Below, one piece after another: positions 1 to 7,216 of a stretch of 20,229 bases of DNA (the stretch's first letter is position 1; each line of letters starts with the position of its first letter). The notes under the pieces are model-generated. The model was not told where the DNA came from, ran no database searches, and saw nothing but the letters and a program-made list of their open reading frames with translations. This DNA comes from Chitinophagales bacterium (GTDB taxonomy: Bacteria; Bacteroidota; Bacteroidia; Chitinophagales; Chitinophagaceae): assembly GCA_015654495.1 (NCBI GenBank), contig JAATGW010000699.1:1-20229 (forward strand). The letters are read 5' to 3'. The position numbers were made by a program, and so were the translations under genes.

Positions 1-872
1 ACGAGATAGTCGGATATTCCATCTCCATTGCCACCGGTAAAATAGTTTTTCAGGCTGGTCAGATTAGCAACGGCAAGCTCCCCTGTGATTCCGAGATAAT
101 AGCCTTCACAACGATCAGCAAATACAATTCCGTTAGATTGTTTCCCAAAAGGCCAACCGATGCGCGGACCTTTCATGGCATCCATTTCAAACGCGAACTG
201 GTTAACAAGAAAACCAATCGAACTACCGACATCTGTTTTGAGTGAATTGATAAATGTTGCTCTGTATCCGTTATTCCATTGACTGGAGGTATTTGATACC
301 AGTGCCTTTATTCTTGAAAGCACATCACGTACATATTTTTTTCTGTTCGCGCTGCCAGCTTCTGAAAATTTGTCAACAGCATTTTCTGAAAATAGCAGGT
401 AATCCAATGCAGGAAATCCCTGGATGCTATCTGATGCAACCGGCAAATTGAAATTATAGGTACCGCTTTGAATTCCTGCTTCAATTTTTGCGGGAACAGC
501 GGGAAATGTATTGACATAACTATTCAGTAGCTGAGCAGCGGCAGGGCCGAAAAATGCCACGGATACATTCTCATAACTCAGGTAAGCATTTTTAAAAGGC
601 GATTTTAGTGCCGCCTGACTAGCTGTTCCGGGTGCATCAAGAAAAGTATTGACAGCAGTTTCCAGTACGGCAATTTTTGCATTCAGGTCATTATATGCGG
701 GTATAATGATATTGTCAGCATAATTCACAAGCATCGCGCTTTTGAACTTGTCGACACTGGGGGGCGGTTCACTACCTCCACCACCGCCATCCCCGCCTTT
801 ACTGCAGGCATTAAACGTAGCAATAAGTGCGATGACCAGCGAAAAAACAACAGCCACTTTCCTCAGATTCAT
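1..872 (-). CDS. Imelysin-like (peptidase M75 family) lipoprotein, C-terminus cut by window edge
   Basis: I translated this frame by hand from ATG 872-870; it stays open for 290 codons to the left edge, so the C-terminus is missing. Residues 1-22 are a lipoprotein signal peptide with the acylated cysteine at about C23, followed by a Gly-rich linker (residues 27-34). The mature part is alpha-helical in character and matches the imelysin-like fold. GFPALDYLLF (about 152-161) sits where the family normally has its GxHxxE motif, with Pro for His and Asp for Glu. Family members in Bacteroidota are periplasm-facing lipoproteins found in iron-regulated loci, thought to bind metal or haem rather than cleave peptides. 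It lies 106 nt downstream of the DUF4856 gene on the same strand, separated by a hairpin at 924-949, so the two are probably co-transcribed. Family call is good; the iron role is inference. Confidence 0.8.
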   Translation of the reverse strand, partial: MNLRKVAVVFSLVIALIATFNACSKGGDGGGGGSEPPPSVDKFKSAMLVNYADNIIIPAYNDLNAKIAVLETAVNTFLDAPGTASQAALKSPFKNAYLSYENVSVAFFGPAAAQLLNSYVNTFPAVPAKIEAGIQSGTYNFNLPVASDSIQGFPALDYLLFSENAVDKFSEAGSANRKKYVRDVLSRIKALVSNTSSQWNNGYRATFINSLKTDVGSSIGFLVNQFAFEMDAMKGPRIGWPFGKQSNGIVFADRCEGYYLGITGELAVANLTSLKNYFTGGNGDGISDYL

Positions 873-923
873 AATCCTGAATGTTTATTTATTTGATTTT
901 AACATGCTCCGGTAAAACACCAA

Positions 924-949
924 CAGCTTTTGATGGTTATCAAAAGCTG
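924..949. other. Perfect 11-bp hairpin between the DUF4856 and imelysin-like genes
   Basis: Arms CAGCTTTTGAT (924-934) and ATCAAAAGCTG (939-949) are exactly complementary around a 4-nt loop. It lies 29 nt past the DUF4856 stop and 51 nt before the imelysin-like start, both on the minus strand. No long U-tract follows in the minus direction, so it is more likely an intercistronic processing, stability or partial-attenuation hairpin than a strong terminator. Confidence 0.55.
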
Positions 950-978
950 CCGGCCGCAAAAACTATTGAATTATTTCT

Positions 979-2100
979 TTATGGTTGCAACTGACCATAA
1001 GCGTTGGTTATAATAGCTTGTGCTTCTTTTAATTTGGTATTGGATGCGTCAGCCGCCAGGGTATAAAAATCGGTATTCAATATGTCCACCAGCTTCTGAT
1101 AATTTGCTGCTGTAAGCGGACTTGTGGCGGCGCGGTATTTCAATGCCTGAATAAATCCATATCCTTCAGAAAGGCCATGAAATTTGGAGGATAATTCTGT
1201 TTGAGTCTGCGGTGCTGTGATATAATTATATGCTGCAGCTGCAAGTGTTTTTTCAAGATATTCTTTAATTATGGCAATATCGGCATCACGTGTTTCATAA
1301 TCTTTCGCTGTAATTGCAGCACGCCCTTCACGGAAAGCTTCAAACACCCTTCCTCCTGCACCAATGAATTTTGCCCTCTCTGCAAAGTATCCGCCAATAG
1401 CAAGAGGACGGTCGGCCTTAACAGGTGCTGCGGTATACACAAAAGCAGAATCATAATCTGCAGGAATACCTACATAACCAAAAGCGAGATCCCAGTTATG
1501 TTCCATTTCGGTTCCGAGCCCTGCTACTACAGTACTGTTGTTATCAGTAGGAATTTTGTTTAAAATGCTAATGATATTACTCAGCTGAAGTGCACCCATT
1601 AAACCTTTTGCAACCGCCTGGTTAAATTCAAGACCGGTATAGTTGAATATCCTCGTGCCGATCTTGCCAGCCACTCCCTGTGAGGCCGGTGTATTATAAT
1701 ACTGGCTGACTTTAACCATTGAATCAGCAAAAGCCTTGAATGTAGCAACATCAGCTGTTTTTGTTGCCAAACTATATGTGGTTAAAGTATTCAGCTGATC
1801 GAATGTGTACGGAATATTGCTTGCTGTTTCGGCAGCAAATGGGCTATTGGTATTTGTCCATAAATTATTGATCGTATCCTGGCTTAACTGACGAACATTT
1901 GATTTTCCCAGATTGCCTGTAAGGCCTACCCACATGCTTATACGGGCAGCAGATTCTTTATAATCAACATTTGCAAATGTATAAGTATCAGGAACTGTAT
2001 AAGGGATCTGACCCTGGGGGGCATCATCCTTTTCACTGCAGGATGCAGCAAACAGGATTGTAGTAACAGAGAGGTAAGAAATTATCCGATTGCACTTCAT
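979..2100 (-). CDS. DUF4856 domain lipoprotein
   Basis: The 373-aa product starts with a signal peptide (residues 1-20) ending in FAAS before a likely lipidated C21, so it should be anchored in the membrane facing the periplasm or the cell surface. The rest, with segments such as YTVPDTYTF near residue 33, the N-terminal YKESAARISMW stretch and the central NYTGLEFNQAVAKGLMGA stretch, fits the DUF4856 family, whose length is typically near 370-400 aa. DUF4856 proteins have no demonstrated activity but are repeatedly encoded beside imelysin-like lipoproteins and TonB-dependent receptors in Bacteroidota, which suggests metal or haem uptake. Here it is the upstream partner of the imelysin-like gene. 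A -7-like box (2119-2126) lies 18 nt before the ATG. The family is a confident call; the function is inferred from context only. Confidence 0.82.
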   Translation of the reverse strand: MKCNRIISYLSVTTILFAASCSEKDDAPQGQIPYTVPDTYTFANVDYKESAARISMWVGLTGNLGKSNVRQLSQDTINNLWTNTNSPFAAETASNIPYTFDQLNTLTTYSLATKTADVATFKAFADSMVKVSQYYNTPASQGVAGKIGTRIFNYTGLEFNQAVAKGLMGALQLSNIISILNKIPTDNNSTVVAGLGTEMEHNWDLAFGYVGIPADYDSAFVYTAAPVKADRPLAIGGYFAERAKFIGAGGRVFEAFREGRAAITAKDYETRDADIAIIKEYLEKTLAAAAYNYITAPQTQTELSSKFHGLSEGYGFIQALKYRAATSPLTAANYQKLVDILNTDFYTLAADASNTKLKEAQAIITNAYGQLQP

Positions 2101-2118
2101 AGTTTAAAATTTGAGCTG

Positions 2119-2126
2119 CAAAACTA
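2119..2126 (-). promoter_or_regulatory. Candidate -7 box (TAGTTTTG) for the DUF4856-imelysin unit
   Basis: On the minus strand the octamer matches the Bacteroidota -7 consensus TAnnTTTG exactly and would start transcription about 12 nt before the ATG at 2100. I see no matching TTTG box at the expected 19-nt distance upstream, so this is only a candidate. Confidence 0.3.
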
Positions 2127-2233
2127 TTTTGAAATGCACCGGTTTGTTTACGAAATCCGGAAAAGGAATTGTAAAAACAAAAATAGACTGAATCAGAGGA
2201 GCTTTGTCATATAATTGTCAGAAGTTATTGAAA

Positions 2234-2285
2234 ATCCTGTGTTTATAAATCCATCTGCATCAAGCTGTACCTATAAACACAGGAT
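2234..2285. terminator. Long perfect inverted repeat downstream of the sugar isomerase gene
   Basis: ATCCTGTGTTTATA (2234-2247) is perfectly repeated in inverse at 2272-2285, giving a 14-bp stem with a 24-nt loop. It lies 44 nt past the stop of the sugar isomerase gene and upstream of the DUF4856 start, both on the minus strand. A second, smaller hairpin (2312-2328, GTTCC/GGAAC) directly follows the isomerase stop. Neither has a clear U-tract. The most economical reading is that they end transcription of the oxidoreductase operon or protect its 3' end; a protein-binding role for the long repeat is also possible. Confidence 0.45.
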
Positions 2286-2329
2286 ATTATTCTTAATATA
2301 TTGAACCTGATGTTCCAAAAAAGGGAACG

Positions 2330-3193
2330 CTAATATTTCAGACTTTTCAGGTACGCGATACTCTGTGGCACCTGTATTTCAATTTTCCTGCTTTCATCTT
2401 CAGTCAAAAAATGTTTGATACCTATTTTATTGGCTTCCCTTATTATTCCTTTTATATCGATTTCGCCCGTACCTAAGGCTACATCATTTTCTTTAGAAGT
2501 GCCTCCAGTCCTATCTTTCTTCACACCTTTACGCAGGTCTTTCAGGTGAATCAGTTTCCATCGGTCACCATATTTTTTCAGAAGTTTCACGGGGTCGCCG
2601 CCACCAAACTGCGTCCACAACACATCCATTTCAAAGGATACGTATTCCTTGTCTGTGTTATTTATGATATAATCGAGAAGTGTTCCATTTTCATATGGCC
2701 AGAATTCATAACCATGTATATGATAGCAGAAAGTGATCCCGTTTTCTTTCAGCACTTTTCCTGCGGCATTAAAATCAGTCACTGCTTTTTTTGCATCTTC
2801 AATATTGAAATTTCCACTTTTGTGTGGTATCCATGCACACATAACAAAAGTTGCCCCAAGTGCTTTTGCTGTGTTGGCTACCTGTTGCGGATCTTTAACC
2901 AGCTGTTCGTAGCTGGTACCTGTTGAGGGAATACTGATCCCCCTTGCCTCGCAAAGTTTTCGGAATTCTTCGGGAGGCATTTTCCCTCCTCCACCTTCAA
3001 CTTCTGTAAAACCCATCATTTTGATTGTATCAAGTGTGGCCTCAACACTGGTGGGTAGACTACGCCTGAAGGTATAGGTTTGAATGCCAAGTGCAGCCTT
3101 ATACATCGGACTGCGTTTTTTCTGAGCAAAAAGAGGGTGCACCATTAATGTACAAATGCAACTTAACACAAGAGAAAGCAATAATTTTTTCAT
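2330..3193 (-). CDS. Secreted sugar phosphate isomerase/epimerase-like TIM-barrel protein
   Basis: The 287-aa protein has a signal peptide (about 1-23, ending HPLFA before QKK), so it works outside the cytoplasm despite the 'sugar phosphate' family name. It belongs to the xylose-isomerase-like (AP endonuclease 2) TIM-barrel superfamily. Candidate divalent-metal ligands occur in the expected order: E64/E66 (TEVEG), H158/H160 (CYHIHGYEF), E188 and D190 (FEMD), H216 (LIHLKD) and E265 (LTEDE). Secreted members are often encoded with GMC oxidoreductases in Bacteroidota and are thought to act on oxidised (3-keto) sugars or glycosides by isomerisation, epimerisation, elimination or hydration. It follows the GMC gene by 5 nt and is the last gene of that operon. 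The exact reaction cannot be told from sequence. Confidence 0.78.
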   Translation of the reverse strand: MKKLLLSLVLSCICTLMVHPLFAQKKRSPMYKAALGIQTYTFRRSLPTSVEATLDTIKMMGFTEVEGGGGKMPPEEFRKLCEARGISIPSTGTSYEQLVKDPQQVANTAKALGATFVMCAWIPHKSGNFNIEDAKKAVTDFNAAGKVLKENGITFCYHIHGYEFWPYENGTLLDYIINNTDKEYVSFEMDVLWTQFGGGDPVKLLKKYGDRWKLIHLKDLRKGVKKDRTGGTSKENDVALGTGEIDIKGIIREANKIGIKHFLTEDESRKIEIQVPQSIAYLKSLKY

Positions 3194-3198
3194 ATCGT

Positions 3199-4908
3199 TC
3201 AGACTTTAATATTTTTCTTTTTCAGTTCATCAATAGCATGATTCGCAGCACGCGCAGTTAACATCATGTAAGTAAGTGTTGGATTCTGTGTGCCGGTAGA
3301 AGTCATACAGGCACCGTCAGTAACAAATACATTTTTACATTGATGAAGTTGGTTGAATTTATTCAGCAATGAAGTTTTCGGATCATTTCCCATTCTCACT
3401 CCTCCCATTTCGTGTATGTCAGAACCCGGCGGATTTTTGCTGTCAGTTGCGTTTACCTGTTGGAATCCTGCTTTTTCAAACATTTCTTTTGACTGTTCCA
3501 TATAATCTTCAACCATCTTGTCATCATTCTCACTCCATTCGCAGGAAACAATCAATTGCGGAATACCATATTTGTCTTTGAGATCTTTGTGTAAACGGAC
3601 ATGATTTTTTTCAAGCGGAACACATTCACCCATCATCCAACTGCTGATATTCCAGTTGTCTGTTTTAGGATGGAGCAGATTTTCGCGGAGCTGGTCGCCG
3701 ATTGCGTTAGTATCAGAATAAGTACCGCGACCCCCGGATATTCCAATTGCATATCCCCTCAAAAATTCCGTTTCCTGTTTGTAAAGATTTCTGAAACGCG
3801 GAATATAACTATGGCTGGGATTCCGGCCGTCTGTTGTTTTATCTTTAAATCCATCATATGTTGCTCCTGCATGCCCCCGGTAGTTATGCCATGAAATAAA
3901 TTTACCAAGCAGGTTATTATCGTTACCAAGTCCGTTGGGAAATCTTTCAGATCTGCTGTTTAATAAAATTGCATTGCTGTTAAGGGCTGAGGCATTCAGA
4001 AAAATAATGCCTGCATAAAATTCAATCATCTCCTGTGTTTGCGCATCAATAATGCGAACACCGGTTGCTCTTTTTTTATATGCATCGTAGATAATCGAAT
4101 GTACAACTGCATGAGGTCTGAGCGTCATGTTCTTTGTTTTCATTGCCCATGGAAGCGTACTCGCGTTGCTGCTGAAATAACCACCATAAATACAACCACG
4201 ATTGCACATGGCCTGATTCTGGCATTTGCCACGGCCCTGCTGGTAATGTACAGGCTGCGGATCGGTGAGGTGTGCGCAACGTCCCTGGATCAAATGGCGG
4301 TTGTTATAGTTTTTCTGCAGACTTTCCTTAAAATAATTTTCGATGCAGCTCATTTCAAAGCCGGGCATGGTAACCATATCAGGGAGTTCTGGCAATCCAT
4401 CGCGGTTGCCAGCTATACCTGCAAATTTCTCTACATGCGCATACCACGGTTCAACATCTTTATAACGGATCGGCCAGTCAACTGCAAATCCATCGCGCAG
4501 CGGACCTTCGAAATCAAGATCGCTCCAGCGCTGCGTTTGCCGGGCCCATAAAAGGGATTTGCCACCGGTATGATAGCCCCGGAACCACCTGAATGGCTTT
4601 TCCTGAATAAAAGGTTGTTCATCATATTTAAGCGCCCAGTGTAATGTTTCTTCCCGCATGAATCTCGCGAGCTGATAATCTTTTCTTTTCTCCATAGATA
4701 CAGTGCCGCGGAATTCAAATTCCCATGGTGCTTTTGACGCCGTAGGATAATCGACTACATGTTTAACATCCCTTCCTCTTTCCAATACAAGGGTTTTCAG
4801 CCCATGCTCACATAATTCTTTTGCTGCCCAGCCGCCACTGGCGCCTGAACCAATCACAATGGCATCGTAGGTTCTTTTTTCTTCAGAATCTATATTGAAA
4901 TTTGGCAT
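3199..4908 (-). CDS. GMC-family FAD dehydrogenase, large subunit with a likely [3Fe-4S] motif
   Basis: The 569-aa product has the N-terminal dinucleotide-binding motif GSGASGG (20-26) and the acidic residue E43 ending the second strand (VLERG), as expected for FAD binding. The C-terminus carries the GMC active-site pair: H499 (HEMGG) and N542 (TQNPT). Cysteines C229, C235 and C239 form C-x5-C-x3-C, the spacing known to hold a [3Fe-4S] cluster in bacterial FAD glucose dehydrogenase alpha subunits, so electrons probably pass from FAD through the cluster to an external acceptor. It has no signal peptide of its own. The preceding gene, 3 nt upstream, encodes the Tat-signal small subunit that normally carries such a folded partner across the membrane. 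Likely substrates are sugars or glycosides, oxidised at C3 or another secondary alcohol; specificity is not readable. No cytochrome c subunit is encoded nearby. Confidence 0.88.
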   Translation of the reverse strand: MPNFNIDSEEKRTYDAIVIGSGASGGWAAKELCEHGLKTLVLERGRDVKHVVDYPTASKAPWEFEFRGTVSMEKRKDYQLARFMREETLHWALKYDEQPFIQEKPFRWFRGYHTGGKSLLWARQTQRWSDLDFEGPLRDGFAVDWPIRYKDVEPWYAHVEKFAGIAGNRDGLPELPDMVTMPGFEMSCIENYFKESLQKNYNNRHLIQGRCAHLTDPQPVHYQQGRGKCQNQAMCNRGCIYGGYFSSNASTLPWAMKTKNMTLRPHAVVHSIIYDAYKKRATGVRIIDAQTQEMIEFYAGIIFLNASALNSNAILLNSRSERFPNGLGNDNNLLGKFISWHNYRGHAGATYDGFKDKTTDGRNPSHSYIPRFRNLYKQETEFLRGYAIGISGGRGTYSDTNAIGDQLRENLLHPKTDNWNISSWMMGECVPLEKNHVRLHKDLKDKYGIPQLIVSCEWSENDDKMVEDYMEQSKEMFEKAGFQQVNATDSKNPPGSDIHEMGGVRMGNDPKTSLLNKFNQLHQCKNVFVTDGACMTSTGTQNPTLTYMMLTARAANHAIDELKKKNIKV

Positions 4909-4911
4909 GGA

Positions 4912-5430
4912 TCAGGATTTTACGGTTACGCATCCGTGATAGTGACCGGGTACAACTTTATATTTCAGATATTCGACCATTACAATTTTTGATGTGTTGT
5001 AACCGCGGATTGTTTCTGATTTGAGAAGACTGAAGAAATCTTTCTGATTTTTTTCACCTGCAGCTGACAGTTCAAGCAGCAAATCTTCCCGCTGTTTCTG
5101 TGAACAGGCACTGAAGCCGGACTGGTGTTTTGTTTTTGCATTTTCATCCAGTTCGGCCAGGTTGGATTTTATATTGTCCTGCACCGGTTTTTCATAACAC
5201 TCTTCAAAAAGTTTCCCCAGAAATTTATCTACACCAACGCTTACTGCACCGGGATCTTTTCCTCCCGGGATAAATGTATCAGCAACGGAACGCAAAAGAT
5301 CCTGTTCTGATAAACTGAAACCATTAGGGGAATTAAAATCTTCCGGACACCATTGATCTGCCCAGGCAGGTAAGGTTGCAAGACCACCGGAAACCACGAG
5401 TAGGTTTTGCAGGAGCTGACGACGATTCAT
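4912..5430 (-). CDS. Gluconate 2-dehydrogenase subunit 3 family protein with Tat signal
   Basis: The 172-aa protein opens with NRRQLLQ (R3, R4), a twin-arginine signal, a hydrophobic stretch and a likely cleavage site after PAWA (about residue 24). The remainder (SLSEQDLLRSVADTFIPGG, about 39-57) is typical of the small gamma subunit of membrane-associated FAD dehydrogenases. In that family the small subunit does no catalysis; it helps fold the flavoprotein and takes it through the Tat system. It is the first gene of the three-gene operon. The 283 nt upstream (5431-5713) are shared with divergent mmsA and contain an imperfect hairpin at 5515-5562, but I found no good promoter match on either strand. 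Confidence 0.85.
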   Translation of the reverse strand: MNRRQLLQNLLVVSGGLATLPAWADQWCPEDFNSPNGFSLSEQDLLRSVADTFIPGGKDPGAVSVGVDKFLGKLFEECYEKPVQDNIKSNLAELDENAKTKHQSGFSACSQKQREDLLLELSAAGEKNQKDFFSLLKSETIRGYNTSKIVMVEYLKYKVVPGHYHGCVTVKS

Positions 5431-5514
5431 AGTTTATTATTAATGGCGGGGGCAACCTGAACAGATTACAATGTATGAAAAATCCAACGGATATCAACTA
5501 AGAAAAGCGATTTA

Positions 5515-5562
5515 CCGGCAGGAACAGGCTTTTCTGAATTTTTCAGTTGGAGCCGTTCCCGG
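5515..5562. other. Imperfect long hairpin in the divergent intergenic region
   Basis: Nested complementary blocks fold into one stem: CCG/CGG (5515-5517 with 5560-5562), GGAAC/GTTCC (5521-5525 with 5555-5559), GGCT/AGCC (5527-5530 with 5551-5554) and CTGAA/TTCAG (5534-5538 with 5542-5546), with a 3-nt loop. It lies between the divergent dehydrogenase operon and mmsA, about 85 nt from the former and 150 nt from the latter. Its role is unknown. Confidence 0.4.
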
Positions 5563-5713
5563 ATCCTGCGAAAACAAAAGATAAAATGAGATTAACTTTA
5601 TAAAGGCATTCCGGTGTTGCAATGCATCCTGAAAAACTGCAGAAAACAATTGGCATTTTTAGAGCATCTATTCCAGGAATGATCCGTTGCTGTTGATCTT
5701 AAAAATTTAAAGT

Positions 5714-7180
5714 ATGAAATCAACGGAACAGAAACTCACAGGTCATTTTATTGGCGGTGTACAACAATACCCCGTTGAGGAAACCTCAATTACTGTACGA
5801 TCACCTGTTGACGGAAGCGATATTGGGTTTGTACCCGAAGGCGGGCAGAAAACCGTGAGTTTAGCTGTTTCCTGCGCTGAAAATGCATTCAGCAAATGGT
5901 CAGTTGTGCCGGTGAAGGAAAGGATACAGGTGTTGCTGAAGTTTAAAACCTTGCTTGAGCTGAATATAGATCTGCTTTGCAATTCAATTCATAATGAAAA
6001 CGGGAAAACGATTAGCGAAGCAAAAGCTGAGCTCGAAAAGGGTATTGAAGTAATTGAGTTCGCAGCATCTCTCCCGCAGATACTGGCGCAGGAAAAGCTT
6101 GAAGTAAGTACCGGCGTTGAATGCGAATCAGTTCGTGTGCCCCTGGGTGTTACCCTTTCTATAACACCTTTTAATTTTCCGGCGATGGTTCCCCTATGGA
6201 CAATCCCCATTTCAATAGGTTGTGGCAATACATTTATTTTAAAACCTTCGGAACAAACACCATTAACGCCGGTTATACTTGCTGAGATTTTTAAGGAAGC
6301 CGGTTTGCCTGACGGCGTTTTTATTGTTGTACATGGAAAACAATCTACGGCAGAGCTGCTAATTGAGCAGCCGCAGGTGAAGGCGATCAGTTTTGTTGGT
6401 TCCACAGCGATAGCAAAAAGGGTTTATACAAGAGGTACGGAAGCTGGCAAAAGAGTAATCGCACTTGGCGGAGCAAAAAATCATCTGGTAGTTGTGCCCG
6501 ATGCTGACCCGGAGATCACCGCAAAAAATATTGTAGCAAGCGCGATGGGTTGTGCCGGTCAGCGATGTATGGCTGCCAGTGTACTGATACTGGTTGGAGA
6601 TACAGGCGGGATACTTGACCGCGTCACAGAACTGGCATCTTCGATCCGGACAGGTACGGAAATGGGCGCGATCATCAGCGCAAAAGCAAAACAGCGGATC
6701 GAAACTTATATCAATCGCGCAGAGGAAAAAGGCTACCGCGTATTTCCTGACGGACGCAATGTTTCAGTTGAGGGCAGGGAAGGAGGGAATTATTTAGGAC
6801 CTACGATTATTCATGACGTTAATCCTGGAGATGAATGTGCATGTGATGAAATTTTCGGTCCTGTACTTTCTGTTTTGCGTGTAGATACGCTGGACGAAGC
6901 AATTGCTATTGAAAACGCAAGCCGGTATGGCAATGCAGCTTCGGTTTATACAAGTTCAGGTTCGGTAGCGAAGTATTTCAGTGAAAGAGTTTCGTCGGGA
7001 ATGGTGGGTATAAATATAGGTGTACCTGTTCCGCGCGAGCCATTCTCGTTTGGCGGATGGAACGAATCGAAATTTGGTGCCGGCGATATAACGGGAATGG
7101 ATGGGGTTCGTTTCTGGACCAGGTTAAAAAAGATTACCACGAAATGGACGGCGGAAGCATCAAGGAACTGGATGTCTTAG
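5714..7180 (+). CDS. mmsA: Methylmalonate-semialdehyde dehydrogenase (CoA-acylating)
   Basis: The 488-aa product is an aldehyde dehydrogenase of usual length. It shows N154 of the oxyanion hole (TPFNFPAMVPLW), the lysine of ILKPSE, the NAD loop GSTAIAK (229-235) and the nucleophile C285 in GQRCMA. Residues 252-257 read GGAKNH, with Asn where ordinary aldehyde dehydrogenases keep the general-base Glu. That substitution and the QRCMA context are hallmarks of methylmalonate-semialdehyde dehydrogenases, which convert (methyl)malonate semialdehyde, CoA and NAD to propionyl- or acetyl-CoA in valine, beta-alanine or inositol breakdown. It is a cytoplasmic single-gene unit, divergent from the dehydrogenase operon and convergent with the efflux operon; a palindrome begins at the base after its stop codon. 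The physiological substrate cannot be fixed from this locus. Confidence 0.9.
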   Translation: MKSTEQKLTGHFIGGVQQYPVEETSITVRSPVDGSDIGFVPEGGQKTVSLAVSCAENAFSKWSVVPVKERIQVLLKFKTLLELNIDLLCNSIHNENGKTISEAKAELEKGIEVIEFAASLPQILAQEKLEVSTGVECESVRVPLGVTLSITPFNFPAMVPLWTIPISIGCGNTFILKPSEQTPLTPVILAEIFKEAGLPDGVFIVVHGKQSTAELLIEQPQVKAISFVGSTAIAKRVYTRGTEAGKRVIALGGAKNHLVVVPDADPEITAKNIVASAMGCAGQRCMAASVLILVGDTGGILDRVTELASSIRTGTEMGAIISAKAKQRIETYINRAEEKGYRVFPDGRNVSVEGREGGNYLGPTIIHDVNPGDECACDEIFGPVLSVLRVDTLDEAIAIENASRYGNAASVYTSSGSVAKYFSERVSSGMVGINIGVPVPREPFSFGGWNESKFGAGDITGMDGVRFWTRLKKITTKWTAEASRNWMS

Positions 7181-7212
7181 ACGTTCAACGTTTAACGTTT
7201 AACGTTGAACGT
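7181..7212. terminator. ACGT-rich palindrome between convergent genes, likely bidirectional terminator
   Basis: ACGTTCAACGTT (7181-7192) and AACGTTGAACGT (7201-7212) are exact inverse complements separated by an 8-nt loop, itself another ACGT unit. The element starts immediately after the mmsA stop and ends 4 nt before the stop of the convergent permease gene, so it fills nearly the whole gap. A symmetric hairpin between convergent genes suits termination or 3'-end protection in both directions, though no U-tract is present. A related element occurs after pgk at 16827-16861. Confidence 0.55.
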
Positions 7213-7216
7213 GCAG

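Noticed and set aside
4039..4551. A 170-codon open frame on the plus strand
   Set aside because: It lies wholly antisense to the conserved GMC dehydrogenase gene, and its product has no recognisable family features.
5575..5583. Promoter on the minus strand for the sugar dehydrogenase operon (TATCTTTTG)
   Set aside because: The box has one extra base relative to TAnnTTTG and no TTTG element lies at the expected distance.
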